In this document: in pieces, positions 21,063-33,855 of the stretch
Numbering within the stretch: the stretch's first letter is position 1
How the letters are laid out: every line of letters starts with the position of its first letter
NCBI GenBank assembly: GCA_037176885.1
Contig: JAWWNJ010000061.1
Coordinates: forward strand, 1,054,001-1,118,000
Length of the DNA: 64,000 nucleotides
Direction: 5' to 3'
Source: Favolaschia claudopus
Lineage: Eukaryota; Basidiomycota; Agaricomycetes; Agaricales; Mycenaceae
Position numbers and translations under genes: made by a program
Notes under the pieces: generated by a model
Told to the model about the DNA's origin: nothing
The model's input: only the letters and a program-made list of their open reading frames with translations
The model's database searches: none

Positions 21063-24000
21063 TCAAGCATCATCATCCGTCGCCAGGGCCTCCATCCGAG
21101 CAAGGACATCGTCGACACTCATGTCAGCAAGAAGTTGTAATTGAGTCAGAGTGACAAATGGTTTCAAGGCGCGAGAGAGCCTTCCTGCGGATAGCGAGTC
21201 CAACCCATAGGATGTGAGAGGTATGGACGTATCGAAGTCTTCAGCGTCGGCGTCAACGAAACGCAGAACAAGTTCTTGCAGTGATTCGACCGGATTAGAA
21301 TCGATTGCTCTCGAACCATCCAGCTTGTGTGGAACAAGGTGATCATATATCGGAGAGGCTCCGAAATGCTTTTGCATGTTGTGCCAGTCGTAGTCGGGCA
21401 CGTACAGCCAAAACGGTTTATCGCGGAGCATATTCAGCCCATCCTCAATGCAACCACATATGTCTGTCTATAATATGAGTCATGATCATTTCGAGCGTGC
21501 CGACCGGCTTGCCTTTGCTTGACATTGCCCATGGTGCCCAATGAGCCAATCGATTGTCTGTGAGCAAATCTTCGGTGCGAGCTATGGTGGAGCTGTCGAT
21601 AATGGCGGGGGCAACAATGGAAAACGCATTGCGGAACTCGCGGAGCATTGTATCGAGTGTTGAATTTGCACTGAGTGTAAACTGCTTCAGTGATCTGAGG
21701 TATACAGGCCCACTCGCAAACGCACCTAGCATAATTGGTTTGTCCGGCATTTCCGAAGGTGGTTGCAGAAGAAATTGATATGAGGAAATCAAGTTCTGCC
21801 AAAGCCAGACATTTCTCGAGGGCAACAAGAGCACCTGTTTTCGCGGCAAAGGGTACCTCATATGTGGCATCCGAATGGTTCGAGAATATTCCATCCGAGA
21901 GTTGCACCGACAGCATCATGACACCGCGAATCGGAGCCTTGATCTGGGATACGCACTCAGCAGTTTCGGCCACGGAGGACGCATCACAACGGGCAAGGGT
22001 CAGGCTAAGTTCGTCTCGAGTTCTGAGATAGCTTAGGATGCGAAGAGCCAACACATTCTTTTGTCTAATCAGCGACTGATAGCCACTCCGAGATGTGAGT
22101 ACTATTCTTTTCGCTCCTCTCTGTGGCGATAAAGGCAGTCAGTGGTGCTCTCAATAAAAATACTGGACAACGGCTCACTGTATACATCCAAAGCGCTATA
22201 TGCAGACCTAAAGATCCAATACCTCCGAGTAAGAGGTATACTCCTGACGGGTCGAAGATTTGACCACGGTTAATGCGTGAAAAGCCGGCCAAAAGCGACT
22301 GGGGTTCCTGCGTGAGTCCCATGTAATTCATGGGGGAGAGGGTGGGATGATGAATGCGAATCAATGCAGGGAGATCATCAAATATGGTCCAAGTCTCGGA
22401 ACACCCGAGAGTGTGCAGAGCATCTTCCCAGAATAAAACTTGCCGCGAAAATACTCGCGAGAGTATCTGTCGCTGGTGATCTTTGAATCCCGAGAGCGCG
22501 AAGTGACAAGATCTTGCCGTCTCCAAGTCCGACAATGAGATAGAAGTCTCGAACTCGCAAACCTCGAGACCGAGGCGACCGAGAAAATCCACTAGGAAAC
22601 CGCCAATAGGGTCCTTGATGTTGGTCACCAGCACTTTCTTTCCAAACATACGCTGGGGACGACAAAGAGACTCCACTCCGAATGCGAGGATGGCGACCAT
22701 TATACCGCCCAACGCCGGCAACAATACTGCTTCGGGTAGAAGCTCAGAATGCAGTATGAAATTGCCGGAGTGGCCCACACAGAAATTCGTCAAAGGGCAG
22801 GCGGAAAGACCTACAACATGTGAACCCTCCATCCAACAGGATGATTTAGTGCCAACCACTTCCCCCGCAACGACATGCAGATCTTGCGACAATGGGTAGG
22901 TGGAGTTTACTCGAACAAGGATCTGGTTGTTGGATAACATTGGAAGAGACAGATAGCTGGCACTGTCAGCACCTGTCTGAGTCCAATAGTTATTGTTATC
23001 CAGATGCGGTGAAGAAGATGGTGACGTGGAAGGATAAAGCCGAGGAACCAATATCGTACGGTGAGAGTCGATAATGAGTTCTTGTTCCAAATCGGCCACT
23101 TGAGCAAGCTGATGCAGCATTTGCCGGCGCTCCGAACTGTCCCAGTTGGGAGCAAATATGACGAGATACACAGGACGCCCAAGTTCCTTCCTGAGCGAGC
23201 GACTAAACCCTTGAGCGGCAGCCCCATGAACATCCCACGAGCTTTCAATCCAGAGCGGCTGTCCCGCATCCATTTCTTCTAGCCGGCGCTGTATGTCCGA
23301 CTCGCGCCCAAGCTCGAAGACCACCGAGTTGAATGGCTGCTGTTTGGATAGAATCATATCGCAAAAGCCGAGAGCACGTTTCTGAGCAAATAAGATAGGG
23401 ACGGCGGAGCCCTGGGAGATGACAATCGAAGTGAAACTGTCATCGGGAATCAAGGTATGATTAACGATGTCAGGATGCTCCAGGATGAGAGCGCCTCCAG
23501 GGACAAGAAGGCGGCCTGCGAGCTCGAGGACTGCTGTCGCGTCTGGCCAATCAGCTGACGACAGTTGTGGACCCAGGACAATGTCGAATGTTGAAGGACC
23601 CATAACGGAATTCCCCACCGTGTTGAGCGCGAGTTCGACGAGTTTAACAGCAGCTGGGTAGGACACGGCGTTGGCGTTCGACTTGTGCGCCACGATGTAG
23701 TCACAAGAACTGGTCGAATCCATGCTGGCTACCGACAGCAATTCAGTCGTCAACGCTGCATCTGAAGCCCGAGTATTCAATAGCGCTATTCATGAACACA
23801 GAGATCACGAACCAGATCCCAGATCCAAAACCCGCACGACGCGCTTCCCAACGTGTTCCGCGATATGATGATACACCTGGTAGAATTTGTGGAAGACGGT
23901 AGGCGAAGGTGTTGAGAACGCTGAGATCAAAGGCTATATAATTAGAAAGCTGTATTCGAGTAATGAAAGAAACGGACCGTTGAGAGGGAGATGAGAGATA

Positions 24001-27000
24001 CTATAAGGCTGATTGATAAGGTCGAATCGCCTTTTATCCATCGACCATTTGGAAGCCACTTCATGGGCTGCGATCTCAAACCCCGACAGCGAGCACATAT
24101 AGTTACCAGATGAATCGGCGACAACTATGTCCATCACTAAACAATCTACAAAGGAGCTCATAATCATAGAAATAGGAACGAAATCAAGAGGGACCCACCC
24201 GGCCGCCATTCCTTGAAAATAGCATGCGCAAAGACGGCTTCGGGCAGGCGCTGCGGCACACACCCTTGATACCGCACAACCCATTGAACCCGGGAAGGTA
24301 GGTAGTATGTATTTCGATCTGCGTTCCCGGTAAAAGCAGGATGCACCATGACATGGAAGCACGCGTCAAGTACCGCAGGATGAACGACATAGTCCAGTGC
24401 ACTGCAACGAGCATCGTCTCAGTGAGAGGATTCATCTCATAAAACATAACTCACTCGGGTAAATCCCCCGACAAACCGCGCACTTGAACTAAAGCTTCGT
24501 CTTCACCCTTCCACACAGCTTCTACGCGCTGGAATTGAGGACCGTATTGTGCAAAATAACTGAGCGCAGGGTAGAACTCTTCGCCAGCATATGAGAAGCG
24601 CGTGGACGTCAAGGGGAAACAACATACTGCTCATCGGAAAAGGGGAGGAGCGGGATTTGATGTCAGAAATATTCAGAACCGGCGCCGTTTCGAAAGGTTT
24701 TTCCAGCGACATGTATCCTTCAGCGTGGAGCCTCGCACTCTGAGTAGTTGAATTAGCGTATGGCTCGCAAAATATACTGGCACTCTGACCTGCTCCTTAT
24801 TCCCCGCAGGACGAGATTTGACACTCCAATACAGATCCTCCGAGACTACATCAACGGCTGTAACCTTTTCTGACGGCAGAGAAAGCATCGAGATGAAAGA
24901 AACATTGGACAGGGTCCAAGCCCCAAATTCAAACGCCTGACAAAAGTAAGCGACTTCTCACAGCAGATAAAAATGTTGCTTCACCATTTCAAGGAAGCCC
25001 GCTGCAGGCATAATGGGTTCGCCTTGAATGATATGCTGGGAAAGAGTTGGATGAGTCTGGACGCTGATACGAAGGAATGGCGAGTTCAAGGGCCCATTCC
25101 GAGGCGACATCTGTCGTTTCACGATTGCCGATGCTTCAGGATAATACGGGATTTCCTTGCGGTGGAACGGATACTGCTTGATGCCTCGCATACAGTGGGG
25201 GATGCGTTCGACAGCGTTCAAAGCATTGAACTCAACCGTACTGTGTCCACAGACCACCAGCTGACCAACACACTGCAGATAAGCCTGCATCTCGCTGTGG
25301 GGTGATAGGGTCTTGAAACGACGCATTGGGCATAGGATAGGACAGTCTCCTGCGGCAGCACTGATATACGTAGACAAAACAGGATGGGGGCCTATTTCGA
25401 TGAAGGCAGCCCGAGGAGAATGCTGCAAGAGGGAAGCAAGCGCCTGTTCAAAGCGTACAGGTGATCGAGTCTGCATCCAAAAATAATCGGCAGTGAAAGC
25501 ATCTTCGTACAAAGTGCCAGTGAGAGCAGAAAACGCGGGGATGCGGGATTTGAATTCAGAGGTCGACGAGTATCGAGAAAAGACCTCAGAAACCAATTGA
25601 CAATATGCATCTTTGCATGAATCCATCAACCCGGAGTGGACGCCAACCACCGTTCGGAGCCTGCGGGCAAAAAGTCCACGAGCAGTGGCAACCTCAACAG
25701 CTCGTTCGACCAATTGATCGTGTCCAGCCAATGTGACGGAATCGGCGGAATTGTAGCAAGCTACCTCCAAAATTCCACACATGAGATCTTTGACCACTTT
25801 AACGATTTCCTCGGCTTCCTTAGCTGTACATGAAACGGCCGCCATGGCCCCTTCTTCCGCAAGAGACATTGCTTGACCACGGGCGATCGACAGTTCCATC
25901 ACCATCTCCTCATTGGCAGCACCGCAGGCATACAGCAACGCCGTCTCACCAGCAGAATGCCCGATGACCATGTCAGGTACAATACCGATGTGCTGGAGGA
26001 GATTGCACAGGGCGATTTGAATCATGGTGAGGGCCGGAAGAGTGATAGCTATGGGCCAAATAATTGGTAATTGTTCGATCGGCGAACTGGTGTTGGCGAA
26101 GAGGCCTGTGGTTTCGAGTAGAGAGGAGCCCGTGCGAAGACGGTAAACATTGTCCAGTCGCAAGATGCAATCCCTGAAAGGTGGGAGAACTTGAAATAGC
26201 TGTCTCCCCACTGTACATACATGTCAGGGCACGAAAAGAAACAATAATAACAAGAGACGCACTCTCGAGATGCTGGGGGCCTTGACCAGAAAAAACAAAG
26301 ACTATGGGTTGTTTCACCCTTTGACAGTGGGCCGGCGGGGAGAACGGGACAACAATGGAGCGATCCGGGAAAGCTATCGCAAACGACCGCCAAGTCATTT
26401 GTCGTGCCCGACGGCCGTATATCGTTGATAGGAGAGCTAGATCAGGCTCTGAAGAGCTCGCAAGTTCTTCTTCGAGAGTAGCCGAAATGGACGACGCGGA
26501 CCGAGGGGACAGCCCACCCGCGACCAACAGAATTGGGACAGTATGAACAGACTCGGATGGTGTCGAAAGAGCCTGTGTTGGTGGCCCTTCAACGACGGCG
26601 TGTCCATTCACGCCACCTATGCCGGAGCTCATCATGGAGACAAGCGGAATACCGCTAGAGTGGCGAGGTATCAACGGCGTAGGCTTGAGAGGAACGCGAA
26701 GCTTGTATCGCTCCCATTCGATAGCAGGGTTGGGGTGCGCCATGTTGACATTTGGCGGGATTACTCCGTGAGAGAAGATAGAGCAGATCTTGGAGAGTGA
26801 AGCGAGGAACGCCGCAATTTCAAGGTGTCTGTCATCACGCGTTAGCAAGCGATCCTCGATAGCCTAGCGAGTCGTATACTTGCCCAATGTTGCCTTTGAC
26901 GCTGCCGATGAGAATTTCCCCGTCCGTGCCATCCCTTTGAAACTCTCTGCCCGTCCAGTTAGCTTCGACTGGATCCCCCGCTGCAGTACCTGAACGCGAG

Positions 27001-28283
27001 CATGAGATTTAGATTGACGCGATAGAAAGGTTAGCAAACCCGTCGCATGAAGCTCAATGAAGTCAACCTCTTGAGGAGACCTTCCAGTGCCTTTGTATGC
27101 GAGTCGCATAGCATCTGCTTGAGCATCCCCGACTGGTGCGTTGGCCGGCGCTGCAGAGCCATTGGTGGTGACAGCCGTACCGAGAACCTGTTTTCCATCA
27201 ATATACAAACTCTCGAAATTAGGGCCAGGAATTACCGACGCATAAATGCGATCTCCATCTCGGAGCGCGTCTTCTAACAATTTGACAACTATAACAACAG
27301 CGCCTTCTCCTCTGGAGAACCCATTAGCGGACGAATCGAACGGCTTGCAGGTTCCATCTGGGGCGAGAACACCGCCTTGACTATACTGCAGGAAGTCGAT
27401 GAACCTGCGGGAGGTTAATGTTCCATAATCGCGCGTTTTGGGACGGACTGACCTGTGGTTAAGTTGACATCCTCCAACTACGGCAGCTTCACAGTCTCCT
27501 GTCCGTAAGGCCTGGACAGCGAGATGTAAAGCTGTGAGTGAAGAACTACATGCTGTATCGGTAGGTATCGAAGGACCTAACGAACGCGGGTAAGTGAGCC
27601 GCGATTAGGAAGCGGAGATAGATACCTAGCAGGTCTAGATGATAAGATATTTTATTAGCAATCATGCAAGGACCTCCGGCAAAGGAGCCTCGTGCTTCAT
27701 ACTCGTCCTTGGCGGTGTCAATTATTACTAGAACCCGACAAAACAAAGTAAAAGAGCGCTTACAGGATCGGCAACTGTGAGGATATCGAACGGTATTCCA
27801 GAGGTATAACAGCCGACTCGTTGGCCTCTATAGCGGATTCCGGAGTCTAGGAGCGCAAGGAAAGAGAGCTCTATGAGCTTTCGAGTGCTGACAGACATGC
27901 TTTTGGCGTCTTTGACAGAGATCCCGAATTCAACATGGTCGAAAAGTGAAATATCCTTTAAAAAAGCGCCACGCTCAGTGATGACTTGTCCGAGCCCTGG
28001 ACCTTTCCATCTGCAAGATTGAAAATGAGCGAAAAATAAACTATTGAAGTCAAAGCAACCCACGCGTCCACATTGAATCTTTCTATTGGTATCTTCTGGT
28101 ACGCTTGACCACCCTCGAGCAGGAACGGGAAAAAGGTTTCGTGATCCAGGTTTACATCGGCGTATTGTCCACTTGGCAATTGAGCAGCAATGCCGACCTG
28201 GGAAGAGAATGAGTAAACTGTCGCCCATAAGCCACGGAATCTTTCACAATGGCGACAGGCTTTGAAGCTGAGGGTCGATCCAT
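21063..28283 (-). CDS. Highly reducing-type polyketide synthase (KS-AT-DH-degenerate MT/ER-KR-ACP)
   Basis: A minus-strand multi-exon gene of roughly 2200 residues. Start at 28283: MDRPSASKPVAIV joins VGIAAQLPSGQYADV across a 50-nt intron (28198-28247). KS: PTDTACSSSLTALH near 27550, first His in ELHATGTA and second in VKGNIGHLE, both rebuilt across introns, then GGVNGHAVVEG. AT: FVFSGQGPQ and active-site GHSAGE near 25955. DH: HIIQGEPIMP near 25040 and HPAVLDACFHVM near 24370. A methyltransferase region follows near 23860 with VLDLGS, but the glycine motif breaks off. The next part (about 23300-22300) resembles an enoylreductase shell without a nucleotide-binding glycine motif. KR: LLLGGIGSLGLHIAL and SSATTFGNAGQTNYA. 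ACP: YGLDSLSAGRLS with the phosphopantetheine Ser near 21205. No thioesterase follows. It would make a partly reduced linear chain; the product is unknown. Confidence 0.92.
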
Positions 28284-28886
28284 AAGTATGTAATAATGGT
28301 GTTTTGAATTCCTCGTGGAACGTATACCTACTTTTATACGACGAGAATTGGGGATGAAAAGTTTCTCAGGACGTTACAGATGGATACGAGCGCTCCGTAG
28401 ACCAATAAAATCGTGGAGCGGCGGGAAAAAACAGCCCAGTACTGCCCTGTATTGTTTCCGAACTACTCGAGTGTCTCGCCTCAAGGTACATGGACGGAGT
28501 CCGAATGATTGCGCGATGAGAACTCTGAATTGAATTGTGGTCGAGAAGATACGCCCATCTCCAACGTATTGATTGCAGTAAGTAGTGCGGCGACTCCGGT
28601 GGTACTTGGAAGAGAGCAAGTTGCGAACCTTCAATCTGTATTTGACAGGCATCAATTGTCTCGCTAAACTTGGACTCAACCAAACCAACCAACCCTCGAC
28701 GAACCAAGCCAACTACTAGTTCTACCCTGCATCTCCATAACAGTCTAACAAAGTTCTTGATGCAAACTCACAGAATATCTTTAGCACAAAAGCAAAGCCG
28801 CACTGCGGCCGACTTTGATCCCCGTTGCCTGTAGCCTTGAGGTCTTCGCCCTGCTCACCGTTTCTTGTTCAAGTTCAACGCCCACC
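28284..28886. promoter_or_regulatory. Divergent promoter region between PKS and dehydrogenase
   Basis: The two genes start 603 bp apart and face away from each other, a usual arrangement for co-regulated fungal cluster genes. A TTTTATACG stretch at about 28333 could serve as a TATA-like element. No coding content is supported; an 85-codon minus-strand frame near 28400-28700 has no recognisable motif. Confidence 0.5.
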
Positions 28887-30106
28887 ATGGTGCATATGAC
28901 CTACTCTCGTTTCTTCCGCGAACAATGGGGTCCCATTCCGCTCATCACCGGCGACCTCTCTCAGCGTACTATTCTTCTCAGTGGCGCGGCAAGCGGACTC
29001 GGATTTCATGCTGCCACCCATCTTGCTTCCATGAAACCCCGGAAACTTCTACTGACCCACCGCGATGCTGCCAGTCCATCGTCCTCCCTTCTCGCCATCG
29101 GCAATGGGCTTGCAAGCATCAGCCCTACATTTCTTGATTTGACTTCGTTCGCGTCAGTCAAGAAGGTTGAAGCCGAGGCTACCGATATCGATACCCTAGT
29201 CGCAAATGCTGCTCTAGCCACGCGGAAATTTGTGAAAACCGAAGACGGTTGGGAGACCGCGTTTGTGTCTTTTTCATTGTCTTTGAAAGTATCATCCAAT
29301 GAGACATTCCTCAGACTCCAGGTTAATTACCTATCCAACGCGCTACTCTGCATCCTCCTCCTCCCTCATCTGATGAAGAATGGCTCCGTCGATGCGCCTT
29401 CACGCGTGATACTACTTTCCAGCGATGGCCACCATTTTGTCAATAGCTCCAAGTTGCCTAAACCAGATTCTATTCTCAATACGCTGAACGACCCAGCATA
29501 TTGTACACCTGGGTAAGCAATCATCGTCAGTCGTCGCGTTTCCTTTCGCTTACCTTTCGCTTTTTCTACAGTATCATGAGAAACCGCTACGACGTGACGA
29601 AAAGTACCTAATTTCCCTGCTCGTCATTCAAGAGGCTATAATCTTGCTTTCCAGCGCTCCTTCTCATGTTCGCGGACGAACTCGTGGCTCGTCTCCCCAA
29701 AGACTCCCCCGTTTCCATTATGAACGTCAACCCGGGCTTCTGCCACTCCCGACTGACCCGCGAAACGGAGTCCAAGGTGACTGGAAAAATACTCGTCGGA
29801 GCTTTCAAGCGAGTCGTCGCACGGTCGACGGAGGAGGGCAGTCGCACCATCGTGCATGCTGTCGTGACTCCCGATGCACAATCTCTCCACGGGCAGTATA
29901 TCACCGCATGTCAAAGCGCCGGGGAGAGCGACTTTTTGAGCAGCCCAGATGGTCTGCGCTTCAGAGCTTCTCTTTGGGTAGGTTATGGGTTCATGGTCAT
30001 GAATGTTTCTCATCAACTCGTGCAGCGCGAAACCATACAGGCATTGGTCAAAGCTGATCCAAGGGTTGAGGAAATTGTCAAAGCCCATCTAGTTTCACAG
30101 TCGTAA
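28887..30106 (+). CDS. Short-chain dehydrogenase/reductase, cluster copy
   Basis: Four exons (28887-29264, 29322-29512, 29572-29603, 29655-30106) join in phase to 350 residues. The ATG is in a strong CACCATGG context. TILLSGAASGLGFHAATHLA carries the Rossmann TGxxxGxG-type motif near residue 30. DTLVANAALATRK corresponds to the NNAG strand, VILLSSDGHH supplies the Ser-containing strand, and YDVTK, rebuilt across the intron at 29604-29654, is the catalytic YxxxK. The family reduces ketones or oxidises alcohols with NAD(P). Its position next to the PKS and divergent transcription suggest a tailoring role. Three dead fragments of a close relative lie at 13290-13600, 19509-20080 and 51000-51425, each retaining only 3' sequence. 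This is the only intact copy in the window. Confidence 0.9.
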
Positions 30107-30417
30107 TGCATTAGCGTAGCAATTTCTTTCGTGTATGACCAATTACTCCTTACTCCGAATACGATCGGCGCTTTACTACTTCACGAACAAGGATTTCCAC
30201 GATAGTCTCCTCCTACACCAGAGTTGTAGCTTCCAAATTGTGACGCAATGATTGTATGTGTCAATTATGTCTATGTCGGAATCGCAGCTTGCTGCTCAGG
30301 AGCGGGGGACAGCGAAGGATAAAGGGATAACCGAGGACTATATGATGGGCCGTTGGTGAGAGGAAACTCCCAGTGAACTCTCTACGATCGTGTATACAAT
30401 TTGAGGCTTCGTGAAAT
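30107..30417. other. Convergent 3' spacer between dehydrogenase and MFS gene
   Basis: Both flanking genes end here. Nothing beyond short chance frames is seen. Confidence 0.5.
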
Positions 30418-32668
30418 CTAATAATTCTTGGCGACTACTTCATCCTTTTCGTGTTGTTCATCGTCCAACCCCTCCGCTTGTTTTTCAGCGGTAACTGGAG
30501 CTGACTCCAAACCCCACCTCTCATCCCGAAGACGATGCAGCGGAATGTTCTTCTGAAAAGCCACACTCAACAACCCAATACCACACAGCGCCATCGACAC
30601 GATCCACAACAGTCGAAGACTACCCGAGAATGCTTCTTGTGCCTCCGCCCGAAGAGAGGGCGATAACGATTTGAGCAGAGGCACAGCCGAATAAGCTATG
30701 TCCTGTTTCGGTGCAAAGCGTGCAAGAAACTCGACCGGGAGGTGGTGCTTGAGGTGGTTTTGAATGATAGTGGCGCCAACTGCGACTCCCCACGTCTGAA
30801 ATTGCATTGAGTCGACCATCTCTCGGTACGATTTGCGAGGTCACCATACCTGCGAAAACGACCGTAGGAATAATAGGAACGCCAATGCCTGGCTATTCAA
30901 ACGAGGGTCCAGCGGAGCCAGGATACTGAATTGAGTGCAGTACAAGAGGCCAACGCCAACCGCGGCAACCAGTTGCGCTACGATGACCACCCCTATATTC
31001 GCAGACGGAGTGGCAAGCATCAGAAGACCGATGCCAACCAGCATGGACACCCATCCCAGAACGCTCTGAAATGCAATTCAGAGTACGATCGTTGCAGCAC
31101 AATATCACATACAACAAGTCGATAATTTCCCGTCTTACTGATTGTAATTCCTTGAATGATGGCGGCCGGGGAAATCATTACAGCCATTGGGAAGAAATAC
31201 AGCCCCGAGCGAAGCGGACTCGCTAGCTTACATGCCTGGAAATACAATGGCCTGCAATGATTCAGATGGAGACACCTTGAGAATGGAAGCACGCACAGAA
31301 AGACTTGAACTAATTAGCATACAACGTGGAAGGACACATGTGAATACCCACAAAATACAATAATTGACACCATTCCGTGGGTGAAAGTCCCGAAATAACT
31401 GGAAATATGTTCACGAAGCCACCAGCTCGATAGCAGGAAACGACTTACCCGCTTAGACTGGTTCTATTCGACATGATCACAATCGGCACCTAAATGAGAC
31501 TCAGTTTATGCAGCGAGAATGAAAGGGTACTGACGCATGGATTAGTCGCAAACCACGTCTCGTATATGAGTGCGGCGACGAGTCCGAAGACTCCACAAAT
31601 CAGAGGCGCCAAAACTTGGACAGAAGCCCACGGGAAGGAAAACCCCGCCCAAGTCAGGGCCAAAACACAGGAAACTGTGCTGCCCATGATCGCGGCGTTA
31701 CCTCTATAAAACGTGAGACTCGTGTTGGTGTGGTTAAGGAGAAAAGAAGTCGTACATCCAATCCAAGACAGCAAGTTGTTTCCGAATACTTTCAACAGGC
31801 GGTGTTCGTAGGCGTATTAGACTGACGACGCTGAACGCGAGTCCGCACAAAGGTAAATTTATATCTGAACTCGACCTGTCAGATGAAGCGTCGTGCAGAC
31901 AACATATCGCGTACAGAATAGCCTGTGTAATGGGCAGGTGGTGAGCAGATGCCGCGGAAAAACGGTGTCGAGCTTGCCATCTCCAGGTCACCTTCTGCGA
32001 AAATACACCCGCGATGAACGGTCCGACAGCAGTAGCAATGCTATATGCTCTACATTTTGTTGGTCCAAGTGCACGATTAAACAGGTGAGATATACTCACG
32101 CGCCGGTCAAAGAAATAAAAAGCCCACGCTCCTTCAGAGTGACCATATCCGCTATTATGATGGCGACAAGGGACTGAATACCCCCAGAGCCCATGCCTTG
32201 CACGGCTGTAAAGAAACTGTGAGCATCAAGACAACGAACACAGCGAATCGAATATTATACCGCGACCGCCGATTAGAATGTTCATGCTGCTCGCTGTCGC
32301 GCAGATGACTGATCCTAAAGCGAAAAGAAATATTGCGCTAAGGAGAATGACACGCCGACCCCAGATATCCGCCAGCTGGCCACTGAGAGGAAGAATCGCT
32401 GTACAAGTCAAGGTGTACACGGCCGAAACCCATGCAAACGAGTCTTCGCCGTGAAGTTCGTTAACGATAACAGGAAGCGCAGTGCCCACAGAGGACTAAA
32501 TCGTGCAGGTTAATAATTGCGGAGCTCCCGAGTTGCTCTAATCACCAAGTCGAGAGCACTAAGGAACACAGAGGCACAAAGTGAGACGAATATAAGCCAG
32601 AATTTCCATCCTCGACTTTGCTTCGAGTCTGAATCGTGTCCTTCAGGCAAATGAGCGGTGGAATCCAT
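30418..32668 (-). CDS. MFS multidrug-type transporter (probable 14-TM efflux pump)
   Basis: This minus-strand multi-exon gene starts MDSTAHLPEGHDSDSKQSRG at 32668. Its cytosolic leader is followed by hydrophobic segments typical of the drug:H+ antiporter families: WKFWLIFVSLCASVFLSALDL, then AVYTLTCTAILPLSGQLADIWGRR, which carries the conserved loop 2-3 motif (G-x-L-A-D-x-x-G-R-R). SVGTALPVIVNEL is the segment between TM1 and TM2. YSIATAVGPFIAGVF matches motif C (G-x-x-x-G-P-x-x-G-G-like). The later half includes GLYFFPMAVMISPAAII and VVIVAQLVAAVGVGLLY, and ends with a charged cytosolic tail (EKQAEGLDDEQHEKDEVV). Such pumps at the plasma membrane often export or confer tolerance to cluster products. 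Next to the PKS and dehydrogenase, export of the polyketide is the likely role. Confidence 0.9.
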
Positions 32669-33855
32669 GGCTGAACGGAAGACCAAACGCAGCGGGCGCC
32701 TACTTACAAAACAGAAAAGCTATGTCGGTTCGCCTTTCAAACGAACCGCGCCATATTTGGACCAGTTTCGGGTTGGTAACTGGGTAAAGGCAGGACAGAT
32801 TATCAAAAGCGCTAGGGGAATCTAAGAAGATGAGTTTACATACCAGTTGAGACGATTTCAATCCTTCGAAGTATTATTACACCACGGAAAATAATCCGGA
32901 GAGACAGAGGCTGGCCGCAATGGGGCCTAAGGCCCAGGCAGTGTTGGTGGCTGCATCGTGCAACCCCACGATTGTCACGCAACCCTCCGTAGTGTCTTCC
33001 TGCTGGGAACCCAGAGTTTTGGGCTGGCGGTCGGGGAGCTTGAGCTCACAGTTGGCAGCGACTTGGAGCAGATTGAGAGATCTTACGTAAGCTGCGCAAC
33101 TGCTGGCGCCCTCGGCCGACTCGGCCGAGTCCTCTTCTAACCTCCGTACCACGATGCAGAAGTTCTCTGGACGGAATCATGACTCTGTTCGGAGTTCTTC
33201 ATGCACAAGCGCCTTCGAGGCTGTTGGACTGAAGGTGGATACATGCCCTGAAATCACCAGGGCCCGGCTGGCAGGGCCTGCATACTCATACTCGTTCTAT
33301 CAGTATTGATTGTCCCCTCAATTGCTGATCATGTTGAACAACTTGAATTGGCGAATCGGATAGTACCAACATTAACGGTTGACGTTGACCACTCAATGTC
33401 TTGTAAACAGGACTTTGTAATACCTCTGTTCGTGTTCGACTCATTTCGCCGCATAGGTAGCCAGTGGATGATATCGATGATGAACTCCCTTTGATACGTG
33501 CTGAAAGCACCAGCGTAAGTACTGCATTGAATGGTTGTTTAGCGAAACGGCATCGCGTTTGACCAAGTACTACTAAGTTGTAACCAAATTTTGGACGCCG
33601 GGTCGCAGGGCAAGCACTCGGGCCGCCAGTGAATTGCAAAAGACCGTGCGCGCTCAAGATGTTCATCGTTATGATTGTTTTGAATTTGCACGCTTGCGCT
33701 ACTTATCAATCTTCCTCGCGAGCGCTATCGAAATCGCGAAAGTGATGAGTACCATACCAATACATATTTACAAATCCACCCTCTGGTAATCGCTCCGAAT
33801 ATGCGTAGAGATTGTGATACCCTGGGCCATTGGCATATCCATATCAGAATCAAAT
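32669..33855. other. Gene-poor interval between MFS and DUF6533 genes
   Basis: The left part is the MFS promoter region. One weak frame at 32877-33152 is listed separately. From 33160 to 33855 nothing coding can be supported. Confidence 0.4.
32877..33152 (-). CDS. Doubtful small open frame
   Basis: A single-exon frame of 91 residues starts MVRRLEEDSAESAEGASSCA and ends with a hydrophobic stretch (AWALGPIAASLCLSGLFSVV). It could be the last exon of a small membrane or secreted protein, or chance. No family is recognised and no upstream exon is convincing. Confidence 0.2.
   Translation of the reverse strand: MVRRLEEDSAESAEGASSCAAYVRSLNLLQVAANCELKLPDRQPKTLGSQQEDTTEGCVTIVGLHDAATNTAWALGPIAASLCLSGLFSVV

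Noticed and set aside
22065..22130. Apparent end of the 571-residue PKS frame
   Set aside because: It reads into an intron; the true KR frame resumes with GAKRIVLTSR after splicing.
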